A stretch of 64,000 nt of DNA from Dermacentor variabilis (GCF_050947875.1 NW_027460291.1:30627589-30691588); one strand, 5' to 3'. Positions 33,028 through 43,869 are shown, numbered from the stretch's first letter. The notes: generated by a model not told the origin, from the sequence alone. Translations and numbers: made by a program.

Positions 33028-33227
33028 TTAATGGGGTGTATTGAACAGTTCAATGGCAGCGTCTGTTCGTAACCGAGAAGGCAAGTGACGCAGAGCAGGA
33101 ACTGCTGCTTGCCCGAACGGCTCACACTCGTGCTACACTAGCGATCCGGCTCGCCCACTGGTTGCCCAGCAGGCATGGAACATAGGACCTGGCTGGCCTT
33201 GTCCTTGTGCTCTTCTTCATCATTACA
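33028..33227 (-). repeat. 3' LTR of gypsy A (left on the plus strand)
   Basis: It matches 39191-39392 closely. The plus-strand left end is TTAATGGGG, one base shorter than TGTAATGGGG in the other LTR; the right end is CATTACA. The purine-rich minus sequence GCACCGGGGGTAAT abuts it as a polypurine tract. Confidence 0.85.
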
Positions 33228-33364
33228 ATTACCCCCGGTGCAAAAGCGGAGCCATTCTGGCGACGTACGACGTGGGACGAGCGGGTCATAGAATTGTTTC
33301 AGGCGGCGAACGTGAACAACTTCCCGTCCACGGCGGCGCTTGTCGGATGTCGGTGTAAGTGGCT

Positions 33365-34211
33365 CTATGACATGGTTGACCGGAGAGGTGCGTTCGGCAT
33401 GCGGTATGGTCCATCATACTGAGAGAGAAGTTTTGTCGAAAGTCCAGGCTTGGTAGAAGCATACAAAGCATCCGGCACGTCGGTTAGAAACATGTCATCA
33501 AGAGGCTGAACACGGCCAAGTGCTTCGCCGCAAAAAGCCTTCAGGGCTGTAGGAAGCAGATTGCAGACAACGATGGAGCGGAAACCGGCTGAAATGTCAA
33601 GCATGGCGAAAGGGAGGGGAACATCTTTGCGGGTTATGAAGAGTTCCGAAAGGGTGAAGAGGACAGCGCCTTCAGAGACAGCGCCACAGAAGATGAGAAC
33701 AACGGCAGAAGAGTACGGCAGTATGGCGATGTCTTCCCGAAGGACTAGCTCAGCGGGAATAGAAGTGGCGCCGACGAGGGGCACGTCACACAGAGGCGAT
33801 AATTCGACTTCACCACGCGCACAATTGATGACGACGTTATTTCGCGTAAGAAAGTCCCATCGAAGTATCACGTCGTGAGAGCAGGACTGCAGGACCACGA
33901 ACTCCACAATATAGAGAACGCCCTGAATAACAAATGTAGCTGTGGATGCTGCTGAAGGCTGAACTGGCTGGGCGCTTGCTGTGCGAAGAGAAAACCCAGA
34001 AAGTGGCGTCGTAACTTTTCGTAAAGCGCGAGAAAGGAGTTCGTTTAGGACATACACGTATCAGTATCCATTAGCGCAACGGTAGGGACGCCGTCAACAG
34101 TAAGTTCGACAACGTTCGAAGGCGACAATGGAGGACTTGTGCAGATCGATGGCGACGCAGTTCCTGCCTCCTGAACTGCGGCGCTTAGTTTTGCTCTTGC
34201 GTGCGTGAAGG
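33365..34211 (-). pseudogene. Protease region of gypsy A fused to the integrase C-terminus
   Basis: The minus frame starts around VPTVALMDTD near 34100 (D-T-D where D-T/S-G is expected) and continues through FVIQGVLYIVEFVVLQSC, DVILRWDFL and INCARGEVELS to LPTALKAFCGEALGRVQPLDD. After ALYAST the frame passes without a gap into KPGLSTKLLSQYDGPYRM, which belongs to the end of integrase (compare KLLSRYHGPYRV in gypsy B). A shifted frame then gives a VHVRRLKQFYDP-like end near 33290. The join shows a clean deletion of RT, RNase H and the integrase core. A single frame crosses the deletion point. Confidence 0.8.
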
Positions 34212-34223
34212 GCGCCGATGCAT

Positions 34224-34467
34224 AATAATAATAATAATATTTGGGGTTTTACGTGCCAAAACCACTTTCTGATTATGAGGCACGCCGTAGTGGAGGACTC
34301 CGGAAATTTTGACCACCTGGGGTTCTTTAACGTGCACCTAAATCTAAGCACACGGGTGTTTTCGCATTTCGCCCCCATCGAAATGCGGCCGCCGTGGCCG
34401 GGATTCGATCCCGCGACCTCGTGCTCAGCAGCCCAACACCATAGCCACTGAGCAACCACGGCGGGTC
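34224..34467 (-). mobile_element. tRNA-derived SINE inside gypsy A, 12 bp target duplication
   Basis: A 244 bp minus-strand copy, nearly identical to the SINE at 14630-14872. It is flanked by GCGCCGATGCAT at 34212-34223 and 34468-34479. The tail is (ATA)n on the plus strand. It splits the gag/protease junction. Confidence 0.93.
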
Positions 34468-34890
34468 GCGCCGATGCATGGGGGACAACGAGCGGCGGCG
34501 TGGGGAAGGTGAACGACGTGTAAGGACCGGGCGCACAGCAGGTGACCTGTTCGACTGTCGACTAAAATAAGTGTTGTGGAAAGGTTGCGCGTCGGCGTAG
34601 GGAGGCGACTGAACAAACCCATGAGAGTGCAGCATGCTGTGGCGGCAGGGTCGTGCAACATGACCGGTAATACCACAGGCATAACATATGGGCCTGTCGC
34701 CTTGCGTGCGCCAACGATTGGCAAAGGCAATAGCAGGTCTATGAACGGGATGATGAACGGGTGGTAGCGGCCGTGGATGTAGCGCAACGAGTGGTTGATG
34801 AGGAGGCTGCGCGGCGACGGATGCGTAAGTGGCACGGCGACAGGGTGCTGCTGATGCTGCATTGGTAGAGCCTCAGCAACTTGGTCTGCA
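34425..34890 (-). pseudogene. Gag C-terminal part of gypsy A with CCHC knuckle
   Basis: On the minus strand an intact retroviral-type knuckle CYACGITGHVARPC (CX2CX4HX4C) is encoded at about 34690-34650, followed by an Arg/Ser-rich tail (RRSPSPRRRSLSP). Upstream it joins the N-terminal gag at 38413 once the LINE and one copy of its target duplication are removed. Frame damage is present between 34640 and 34860. Confidence 0.75.
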
Positions 34891-34902
34891 ATAACCCGCC
34901 GG

Positions 34903-37900
34903 TGGGGGTGGTATAAACATTTATTGCCAACGATATGAATGGTGGGGGCGAAGCCCCCTACATGGCACTTTGGTGTCCCTTATTATGAGGGGGCACCCTT
35001 ACAAAGCGAGCGAGAGTCCTTGAAGCGCAATCCTTCTAATTGCACTGGAGATGATCCGGCACTGGTCATGAGCGGAAGTGCAGGTCAGACGAGTCTCCCA
35101 GTAAGACACCGCCACGGCAGGTGATGGGGGATGAGGGAAGGTGGGGCATGTGAGGAGGGTGTGCAGGAAGTCTCCTGGTTTGCCGCAAAGTTTGCATGTT
35201 GAGGGGAATTGGTCTGGGTATCTGGCATGTAGTAGTATGGGGTATGGAGCAGTCCGAGTTTGTAGTCGACGCCAGTGTGAGGGATGGTGCTGGGGGTGTG
35301 TATACCCTCCGTTTGTCGTGGTAGTACGAGAGAATATCACGGAAGGAGAGCACGCACTCCCCAGCCCGTAGAACTCGGCTCCCACTGCCCGGAATGTGAG
35401 ACCACGGGCGAAAGAGTGAGCCTTCTCGTTGCCGGGGAGGCCGGCATGTGCTGGCGTCCAGATTAGGGTTATGCGGCGCCGGGGCTGCTAGAAGCGTTGT
35501 AAGCGCGCAGCGGTGCGGGATATGTAGCCATTGACATAGTTGCGAATGGCGGATTTTGAGTCAGTGATGATTTTGGTGGCAGATGTAGAGATGAGAGCAA
35601 GCGCGATGGCTGCCTCTTCTGCCTCTGTGGTGGAATTGGTGATGATTGAACTGGAGGTTAGAAGCTTTGCTTGATTGTCGGCTACCGCCAGGGCCATACA
35701 GGAGCCTGACGTATATTCCGCTGCATCCACGTAGACCACCTCATGGTCCTCGCCATACTGGTTGTGGAGGACCCCAGCCCTTGCTATTCGGCGGTTCCCG
35801 TCTCGCTCAGGGTTCATGTTCTTGGGGACAGGGGGTATGTTGAGGTTAGAGCGGAGGATAGGAGAAAGGGGGCCCTCTCTGTAGGGTGTGTAATTGGGGT
35901 TAGGCTTCATTGCGATAACAGAGTGCGGCCAGCCTCTGAGTTAGACAGACGGGATATTTGTGCCGTAAAAGTGGCTTCTCTGAGTTCCTCAAAGGTGTTG
36001 TGGACACTGAGTTTCAGGAGTCGGTCATTGGATGTGCTGCGCCGAAGGCGTAGAGCTGCTTTCGTGCAACTCCGTAGGAGCGCGTTTACCCGATCTCTCT
36101 GCATCTGTCGAAGGGGAAGGTAAGGAAGAGCATATGCGGTGCGGCTTATTCTGTAAGCCTGGGTGAGGCGAAGCGTGTTTCCCTAGCGTAAGCCAGCCCG
36201 GCGGTTCGCTATGCGGCGAATCAGTCGGGTGGTCTGTTGAGCGTGTGTTTGGAGAGTCTTTATGACTTCTCCGTGCGTGCCATGAGAGTGAATAACTAGC
36301 CCTAGCGCTCGAATTTTGGATACTAATGGGATGGGGTGGGTGCCAAGCGTAAGGGTGATGGGAGGAACGACTGAATTGTGTTGCTTGTGGCGGTATAGAA
36401 AGAGCTCCGATTTTGAGGGGGAGCAGGTCAGGCCACGCTCTCGTACATATGTGTCGATGGTGGTTAGTGCCAATTGCAGGTGTTCTTCTATTTCGGCGTT
36501 ACTGCCTCGGTTTGTCCAGACAGTGATGTCGTCGGCGTAGAGGCTAAAATAGATGTCAGGGATTTGAGCTAGTTGTTAGGGTAGGTGAAGGAGTGCTATA
36601 TTGAATAATATAGGGGAAAGGACGGCTCCCTGGGGCGTACCTCGTGCCCCGAGTGTGATACCTGGGAGGCTGTGGTCGCCGAAAGTTGGTGTGGCTGTGC
36701 GGTGGCCGAGGAAGTCTCAGATGTAGTTGAACATTCTGGCTCCGACTCCCACGGTTGTAAGGTTTTGTAGGATAGCTGAGTGTGTAACGTTGTCAAATGC
36801 GTTAGTACGGTCAACACCTAGGATAGTTTTGGTGTCGTTGGTTTGGGAATCTAGAATGTGATGTTTTAGCTGTAGGAATACGTCGTGTGTGGAAAGTCCA
36901 GGACGAAATCCAAACATGCAGGTGGGCATCAGATCATTGCTTTCTAGGTAACGGCAGAGCCTGATCTGGAGTACGTGTTCCATCAGTTTGCCCACCGAAG
37001 ATGTCAGAGAGATGGGTCTGAGGTTAGAGGTGAGCATAGGCTTCCCGGGTTTCGGTATGAAGACGACTTTGAACTCTTTCCATTGCGGTGAGAGGGTGCC
37101 CTTTTGCCAGCACCCGTTAAAGTATTCGGTAAGGGCCGTAATGGATTCGGCATCGAAATTCCGGAGTGCCTTGCTATGTACCCCGTCCGGACAGGGGGTT
37201 AAGCACGTGTTAAGTCTCTGGCTTTCAGCCGGAACTTCTGCTTCTGTAATTGGTTGGTCGAGGAAGTCGTTAGCGAGGCCTGCATAGTCCTGATGTGTTA
37301 AAGGAGGGTGTGTGGGGAAGTACAGATTTCGAAGTTCTTGGAGGAGTTCAAATGTAGGTGTATCGGAAGTATGTATGAGCTTGGTGAGGTTGTGTCTTTG
37401 TGCAGTCTTAGACTGTGTGGAGTCTATTAAGTGTCTAAAGAGGTTCCACGTCTGAGGTAAACTCATAGTGCCATCTAGCTTGTTGCATAGTGACTCCCAG
37501 TTTTGTCGTGAAAGAGTCGCTGCGTGTGTCTCTATCTCTTTGTTGAGACGGGCGAGGCGGCGTCTAAGTGTCCGGTTCCAACGCTGCCTTTGCCAGCGTC
37601 GTTCTAGGCTTGCTTTAGCTTCCCATAAATGTAGGAGGTGGGAGTCAACTGTGTCGCTGGGGTAGTCCTCCCACAGGGGACGAGTTACGAGTCGGATATC
37701 ACTTTGTAGTTGTTTGGACCATTCGGTGATGTCCTTGATGGGGGCGGAGGTGCGGGCTGCGCTACATGATCGGAAAGAATCCCACTTCATGAAATTGGAG
37801 CCTCTGGGAGGTCTGCGGGGTAGTTGAATGTTTAAGAGAATTTCGATGATGTAATGGTCACTACCCAAATTCTCTTGTGTGTGGCACCATGTTGCGTGAG

Positions 37901-38400
37901 GGAGGCGATGTGCGAACGTAAGGTTTGGCGTAGTGTCTCTACAGACGCTGGTTCCCGTGCGTGCAGGAGAGGCAGGGTCAGTGAGTAGAGAGAGACCAGG
38001 TTGTTGCGCTGCTAACCACACTCGACGGCCTTTCGGTGTGTCATGTGGGTAACCCCAGGCCATATGCGGGGCATTAAAGTCTCCTACAACGATTAAGGCG
38101 CACTTGTTCGCTATGCGCTTCGCAAGTGTAAAGAGGCGTTTGAAGTTGCTTTGTAGGCACTTTGGGTGGCTATATACATTTAGGATGAAGAGACTGTTCG
38201 CTCGAGCGTGTTGCGACACAAGCTCAATTAGAAGGTGATCAATGTCTTGAATCGGTAGGGTATAGGAGATGGTGGTGATTGAGCGACTAACTAGAAACGC
38301 TACCCGGGAGGGTAGGGGGGATGTGGGCAGAATAGGAGTATAGCCAGGGAGGGTAAGTGGGTTGGAGGGTTCCTGCAGGGCAAGGAGGTCGGGCCCCGTT
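34903..38400 (-). mobile_element. RNase H-bearing LINE inside gypsy A, 5'-truncated, 12 bp target duplication
   Basis: A 3,498 bp insert flanked by ATAACCCGCCGG (34891-34902 and 38401-38412). Minus-strand order: AP endonuclease (LLALQEP at the very start, IVVGDFNAPHMAWG near 38080, GSDHYIIEI near 37860), RT (VVFIPKPGKP near 37055, RPISLTSSVGKLMEHVL near 37010, GVDRTNAFDNVTHSA near 36800, YADD at 36528-36539), RNase H (YVDAAEYTSG near 35735, IITDSKSAIRNY near 35560, WTPAHAGLPGNEKAH near 35460) and a Cys/His tail (CKLCGKPGDFLHTLLTC near 35210). Four stops (36717, 36576, 36183, 35488) and one frameshift near 35905 disable it. It ends AATAAATG... without a long poly(A). Truncated in the endonuclease, it lacks ORF1. 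Confidence 0.92.
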
Positions 38401-38412
38401 ATAACCCGCCGG

Positions 38413-39341
38413 AGCGTAGGGGGCGAGCTGTGTATGATGCTGTTGCGGCAGCGGCTGCTCTTGGGGTAGCTCAGCGAAGGGTAGTAGAGAAAGCTGACGT
38501 GCAACTTCCTCCCGCAAGAAAGCTTGGATTCGTGTGAGCAAGGAGGAGCGATCAGAGAAGACTGTCATGGAAGAGAGGGCCTCGTCAGCCACTGAGGGGC
38601 GCCTGGTCAAAATGCGCTGCCTCCTGAACTCGTCGTAGCTTTTGTACAAGTTTATGAGCTCTGCTACGGTGCGCGGACTCTTGGCGATCAACACTTGGAA
38701 AATTTCATCGGCGATTCCCTTCAAAATGTGCTTCAATTTGTCATTTTCGGGCATGGAAGCATCCATGTTTCAGCGGGCTGTTGCGCTCGCTCTCGTAACC
38801 GCTGCTCGGCCCACAACTTGTGGACGGCGGGCCGACCGAAAACTTAAGCAAAACTGGTCTTGAACGCGGACCAGGAGTGAACGTCGGTTTCGTCATTTAT
38901 AAACCATAGGTGAGCCACTCCCGGAAGGTAGAAGATGGCGGCATTTAACTTAGAGGTATCCTCCCATCAATTGTGCAAGCTCACCCGTTCGTAGGTAGAC
39001 AACCACTCATTGACGTCCTGCTCATCCGTACCGCTGAAAACTGCTAGATGGCGTTGCGGGACAGCGCCAGAGCAGGCAACGGAGGGTGGCGGCGACGTCG
39101 GCTGGGGAGAATCAGGCATGACGGGAGGCAGACTCTGAGACCGGAGTTCCAGGGTGTAGGTTTTCTTGAATACCCAGCTCCTCCACCAATTGTAATGGGG
39201 TATTTTGAACAGTTCAGATTTTAGCGTCTGTTCATAACTGAGAAGGCAAGTGAAGCAGAGCAGGAACAGCTGGTTGCCCGAACGGGTCACACTCGTGCTA
39301 CACTGGCGATCCGGCTGGCCCACTCGTTGCACTACAGGCAT
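38413..39341 (-). pseudogene. Gag N-terminal part of gypsy A
   Basis: Minus frames give a matrix/capsid-like region: LAVFSGTDEQDVNEWLSTYERVS (near 39070-39000), then after a shift DKLKHILKGIADEIFQVLIAKSPRTVAELINLY and FRRQRILTRR (38740-38600), and a Gln/Pro-rich end (38490-38415). The FxGxxxxDVxxWLxxYE pattern is typical of gypsy Gag in ticks. The gene is cut at 38412 by the LINE target duplication and resumes at 34890. Confidence 0.75.
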
Positions 39342-39392
39342 GGAACAGACGATCTGGCTCGCTTTGTCCTTGTGCTCTTCTTCTTCATTACA
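39191..39392 (-). repeat. 5' LTR of gypsy A (right on the plus strand)
   Basis: 202 bp with perfect 7 bp terminal inverted repeats TGTAATG...CATTACA on the plus strand. It is followed by the duplicated CTACT. It differs from the other LTR by roughly 10-15% by eye, including small indels, so the insertion is old. Confidence 0.87.
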
Positions 39393-39397
39393 CTACT

Positions 39398-39540
39398 AAC
39401 GTATTCGAGCTTTGTTGCAATCACATTGTAGTGAAAAAGTTCACAAGCGGCCGAGGAACGCCAAATTGTCGTGCTTTTACACTTGGTTGGGTTACGGATC
39501 ATTATCCACGTAGTACCCTAGTTATAGGATCAAGATCTGT
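39398..39540 (-). pseudogene. L2/CR1-like LINE fragment, 5' side of the gypsy A insertion
   Basis: Minus reading WIMIRNPTKCKSTTIWRSS then ATKLEYVSS, which continues across gypsy A into YKYFGIHI at 33022. This places the gypsy insertion in the RT-thumb region of a LINE. The 5' limit is near 39540, where an oppositely oriented LINE end begins. Confidence 0.7.
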
Positions 39541-39544
39541 CTAA

Positions 39545-40195
39545 AGAAGTTAGTCTTTATTTTTATTGGTTTTTCTACGATATAGGACACAGTCATCATT
39601 AGCCATTGGCCTTTTATTAGCGTTCCACAAATTCCGCCTTTACGGTTCTACAAATGCATGTCAGTACTCTGCTCTTCCTCGCTTATTCAGATTATGGAAA
39701 TCGCTCCCGGACAGCATTGCATGCCCGTCCAACTACCATTCATTCCGTGACGCCTTGACTGACTACATGAATAAAGAAATGTGAAGTTTTACGGTTGTCG
39801 CACAATACTTTCTTGTACTTGCACCACCTATTACACCTTATTGTCACGTTATTACCGTTAAGTTGCTATGTGTGCCCTTCCGTTGAAATGTCGTGTTAGT
39901 AACTTTTCTGTCTTTTTTTTACGATTTAATACTGTTTAGCACTCTGGTCATGTTAACTGAAAACAAGCTGTGTGATTTATTTCTGGTTATTATATTATTT
40001 TTTTCTTTTCTTTCCCTTGTGAATCGTGGATTAAATAATTATTTTTCATCTTACTTGTCCTTACTGTTGTAATTTGTAAACAGGTACGGTTTTATAGATG
40101 TCATATATTCTGTGTATTTTCTGTGAACTGTCCCCTTACTCAATGCCTCACTTCTGAGGCCTGTAAAGTATTTTTAATTAAATAAATAAACAACC
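39545..40195 (+). mobile_element. L2/CR1-like LINE 3' end, plus strand
   Basis: The C-terminal coding end (YSALPRLFRLWKSLPDSI ... FRDALTDYMNKEM) stops at 39782-39784, followed by about 400 bp of 3' UTR ending TGAGGCCTGTAAAGTATTTTTAATTAAATAAATAAA (about 40155-40191). It is head-on against the minus LINE fragment that begins at about 40200. Confidence 0.7.
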
Positions 40196-40199
40196 TTAA

Positions 40200-41035
40200 A
40201 GAATAGTAAGTTCCCCTGGAAACTGATAATTATAGTTTAAAAAATACGGGCCGCCGAAGACTGAACTTTGCGGAACGCCAGATTTACCTGTACAAGGGTA
40301 TGTGGAACAATTATTGTATCAAGATTAAAAGTTACTGCTGCTGCGACACCTTGTCAAAGGCTTTCGCATAGTGCAGGAATAGACATTAAACTGGCATTTC
40401 ATTATCCGAAGCTTGAATAACATTATGGGCAAATGTTAGAAGCCTAGATTCGCAAGGATATTGCTTACAAAAACCGTGTTGAAACTTGCTAAATGCGACT
40501 TGCATACATGAAAAATGATGAGTCTAGTATATATTACGTGCTCAGTAATTTTGCTGGGGATACTTAACAAGATTGCTCTGTAGTTCAAGGGACAATGTTG
40601 GTTACCGGATTTAAAGACAGGAATCACCTTCCCCACCATCCAATCAGGTGGAAATGTGGAGCATTGGAGAGATTGCGTGAAAAGGTAGCACAAGACTATG
40701 GAGGAGTACATGTCAGTGTTCTTAAATTTCACATCTATCTCGTAAGTGCTGCAGCTGTGCGACAGCTTAAGCTTTGAAATTTAGCTTATAATTCCTCCGC
40801 AATCAATCACAAAGCCATCCATTAGAAGAAAGCGATTGTTTCGCAGTTTCGGCACCGATACAGTACATCGTTCGGAAGAACATTCCGAAAGAACATCGTT
40901 TACGACAGAAAAGCATTCCTTTGTTGCGCAGTACACGGCCATTGGAATCATTAAATGATATCAGGTTCTTTTCTGTAACGCTGACAATTTCCCAAAACTT
41001 AGATGAGTCTGTAGAAAGCAGAGGAAGAAGCGCAT
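40200..41035 (-). pseudogene. L2/CR1-like LINE, RT 5' part
   Basis: Minus reading from 41035: LLPLLSTDSSKFWEIVSVTEKN (pre-RT linker), then FPPDWMVGKVIPVFKSGNQHCPLNYRAI (about 40650-40560), IPSKITEHVI, and a damaged SGVPQ...GP near 40280-40240. Frames are broken. It is truncated on the 3' side at 40200 and ends at 41035 against the left LTR of gypsy C. Confidence 0.7.
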
Positions 41036-41494
41036 TGACACGTGTACTTATTTATCACTTTCTCGGGGCCTGCACTTCACCCGCTAACAACTTAAACTTA
41101 ACGCTCAACGCAAGACGCGCCTGCAATATTTCGAATTTACTCGAAGCCTATCATCGCTTCTCGGCCTTTTGGCTAAGATCAAGGTGTAGTTTATCGTAGA
41201 TTCTCTCTGCGGCGTCTTTTATAACCGAACCGTTTGCAATATGACTGTATGCGCGACGCGAACTGTGTAGTATTTTCTGGAAGGCACGCGTACGAGAGAA
41301 TACTCTAGAACCTTCGATGAGTCATGCATAACAGCCGCAGATCAGATTTTCGGCGATCGCCTACTTTGCTTGCCGCTATCATTGTCCTTGAGATTTATTT
41401 GTTTCGCTGGGTACAAGTTCGCACAACAATTAGTTACATATTTAACTCACAGTTTTAACACTGCGTAATACTTCACTATGGCTACAACGTGTCA
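41036..41494 (+). repeat. 5' LTR of gypsy C, carrying a U2 snRNA segment
   Basis: It starts TGACACGT and ends ACGTGTCA, a perfect 8 bp terminal inverted repeat. It matches the right LTR at both ends and around GACGCGCCTGCA and GATCAGATTTT. It is 39 bp longer than the right LTR, which is about the size of the U2-like segment at 41153-41190. It has diverged strongly from the right LTR; its TATA-like box is lost. Confidence 0.8.
41153..41190 (+). ncRNA. U2 snRNA 5' end fragment within an LTR
   Basis: From 41153 (ATCGCTTCTCGGCC...) the sequence equals the first 31 nucleotides of U2 snRNA, including GGCTAAGATCAAG, and continues GTGTAG with one extra G before diverging at about 41190. It starts exactly at U2 nucleotide 1. 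It lacks the branch-point-recognition stretch (GUAGUA is only partly present), the Sm site and the 3' hairpins, so it is not a functional snRNA gene. It most likely arose by template switching during reverse transcription. Confidence 0.85.
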
Positions 41495-41499
41495 TTTTG

Positions 41500-42780
41500 T
41501 GGGGGTACCCTTGCGTTCATGTACCAGGCGCCCCCGCAAAACCCTGATCCAAGCCCGAAACAAGAATGTAGCACCAACGATGTCTCAGATCATCAACCTA
41601 GCCTTAGGCTACAATACCTGCCCCCAGAGCACGGACTTCTACACGTGACGACCAGGAAGACCAAGACCAATTTGGGGGTCACGATGACGGACCCAGCATC
41701 GTCGGCCGCAATCATACTTCGGCCGCCCAGTGAGTGCCCAACATTCCGCGGATCATCTGACGATCCTGACACCTCTCTGGAAACATACAAGAAGACCGCG
41801 GTGTTAAAAAAACTGTAGTATAGAGGGTAAGTTGCGCCATGTCTATTTTTCATTCGATGGCACTGCTCGGACCAGATTAGAGAACAGAGAGGCAACCGTA
41901 GCGACGTGACCCCAATTTTATAAGAACTTCTTTAAGGCCTTCAGGAGTGTCGTACGCAACGAAAGGGCCCAAGTTCTCTAGGGAACCCTAGTACGACTAC
42001 CGAACCAGAACATCGCGACATTAACGGAGGAAATTACTCACCTCTTCCGCCACGCCGACCCCGACACAGCTGAAGAAAAGAAACTTGGGTTCCGTATGAG
42101 GGGTGTGAAAGAACAGCTATGTGCCGGATTGATGTGCAACCCACCCAAGGCTGTCGCCGAGTTTTGTTTCAGAGGCCACAAAAGTCGAGAATACGCTTGA
42201 AATGTGCACCAGGCAATACAGCCGCCATGCTCTGACAACAAACTACGCCGAAGCTTAAGCGCTAGGTACCGCCGACCTGCGTGAGACAATCAGAGCGGTC
42301 GTACGGGAAGCGCTACAGAAGTTGATCCCAAGGTCGCACCCCAAGTGGCCTCGATTGCTAACACATTCAAAGAACACTTTAGCAGTCACTGGAAGAGCTA
42401 GAAATTTCCGCATCGCCGCAACTCCTGCCGGAAGCGATGATCTACGTCCCCTTCGCCCGCTTTCAAAGTCCGCGCCCGCGCCAATGCCCCGTAAGGCCGC
42501 AGTTTCGTCGTCCGCCGCCACCAGCTCGTTCACCCGTCGCCCAGCGCCCCTACCCAATGAAGAAAGACATATGGCGCGCTCCCAGCTACGAGCAGCTGTG
42601 CTACCACTGCAAAGAAGCAGGCGATGTCGATCGCCGCTGCCCGTAAGGCGAAATACTACAAGCATTCGCCGTTAACGCCCCGCGACCAAAGCTTAGCGAA
42701 TGACCTCGTGGCATCGCCGACTACCTCGCCGCAACACAATACACTACCCGACAACCTTCCCCATCGCCTTCACCATGTAA
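41500..42780 (+). pseudogene. Gag of gypsy C
   Basis: The N-terminal frame (41489-41818) has a Pro-rich start, then MTDPASSAAIILRPPSE and FRGSSDDPDTSLETYKK, the usual FxGxxxxDxxxWLxxYE position. Broken frames follow with a long helical part to about 42330, a Pro/Arg-rich linker (42437-42560) and a knuckle CYHCKEAGDVDRRC (about 42599-42641) with D replacing the zinc-binding H. A SINE then interrupts at 42791. Confidence 0.7.
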
Positions 42781-42790
42781 CATCTAGCCG

Positions 42791-43037
42791 GACCCGCCGT
42801 GGTTGCTCAGTGGCTATCGTGTTGGGCTGCTGAGCACAAGGTCGCGGGATCGAATCCCGGCCACGGCGGCCGCATTTCGATGGGGGCGAAATGCGAAAAC
42901 ACCCGTGTGCTTAGATTTAGGTGCACGTTAAAGAACTCCAGGTGGTCGAAATTTCCGGAGTCCTCCACTAGGGCGTGCCTCATAATCAGGAAGTGGTTTT
43001 AGCACGTAAAACCCCATATTATAATTTATTTCTTTTT
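42791..43037 (+). mobile_element. tRNA-derived SINE inside gypsy C, 11 bp target duplication
   Basis: Plus-strand copy flanked by ACATCTAGCCG at 42780-42790 and 43038-43048. A/B-box-like motifs and body blocks match the other copies; the tail is (T/A)-rich (ATTATAATTTATTTC). Confidence 0.93.
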
Positions 43038-43048
43038 ACATCTAGCCG

Positions 43049-43869
43049 CAGCGCCGCCTGTACACTGGCCCAGCCCCTGACCGGTCGATCAAACCTCATC
43101 GGTAAACTGAAAGCAGCAACCGATGGAGGTACGGTTGCTGTTCGTCGAAATGCCAAATACCCTTCATTCTCGACGACGACGTTGTGAGGACCACATCAAC
43201 GGCGCCGCAACGAAGTGCCGCCTAAACAAGATTTGACGAGACAGAAAAACGCGTGTGGCACAACGCGATGCAGCAGTCATCCGACGTCTTGACCCAATTG
43301 CAATGCAAGACGAAGAAGCACCGACCTCGACGTGCTGCGAGATGGCCACGCAGTGACAGCCTCGTAGACACAGGAGCCGACTACTACGTCATCAATGCAT
43401 CCCTCGCTACGAGGTTAAAGAAAGTCAAGGCTACAGGACTACCCTCATATCTGCACAGCTGCAGGGCACCGTTATAACTCCGAATAGAATCTGCATGACA
43501 AGAGTTACAGTGCATGAGCGGACTTTCACTGCGACCTTTGTTATCCTGCAAGAGTGCTCACGAGGCGTAATTCTCGGCATGGACTTTCTGAACCAAGACA
43601 GCGCAGTCATTGACCTCAAGTAGAAGTCGATACCTTTGTCCACAGATCAAGTGACAACGCCGGAGATGATTTTCAGTCCCCGTCCCTTTAGTGTATTTGA
43701 AGACCAAGTCAGCATTCCTCCTCAAGCCAGCATCATGGTTTCCATCGGGGCAGAAGCAGCCGAAGACATGGAAGCCATCGTAGAGAACGACCAACACCTG
43801 CTACTTGACCATAAAGTCGGCGTCGTGAGGAGTATCGTCCCGTTACACGGAGCAACAGATTACGAATAG
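43049..43869 (+). pseudogene. Protease of gypsy C
   Basis: After frameshifts in the linker, the frame 43253-43477 contains SLVDTGADYYVIN, an aspartic-protease active site with D-T-G intact. The flap-side partner ATFVILQECSRGVILGMDFL follows in another frame (43530-43600). The downstream frame 43636-43869 ends LHGATDYE and TAG, then about 50 bp to the LTR. No RT motif is present. Confidence 0.75.

Larger units (their letters stand above)
33028..39392 (-). mobile_element. Gypsy element A, internally deleted, with nested LINE and SINE
   Basis: Minus-strand LTR element bounded by the 5 bp duplication CTACT (33023-33027 and 39393-39397). LTRs are about 200 bp. The primer-binding-site-like ATTGGTGGAGGAG follows the 5' LTR on the minus strand. 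Coding order is gag (39341 to 38413, continuing 34890 to about 34425), protease (to about 33450), then directly the integrase C-terminus. RT, RNase H and the integrase core are absent. Two insertions lie inside: a LINE (34903-38400, 12 bp duplication) and a SINE (34224-34467, 12 bp duplication). Without them the element is about 2.6 kb, so it would have to borrow RT and integrase in trans. Confidence 0.85.

Noticed and set aside
41153..41190. Functional U2 snRNA gene
   Set aside because: Only the first 38 or so nucleotides are present; no Sm site, no 3' stem-loops, no snRNA promoter.
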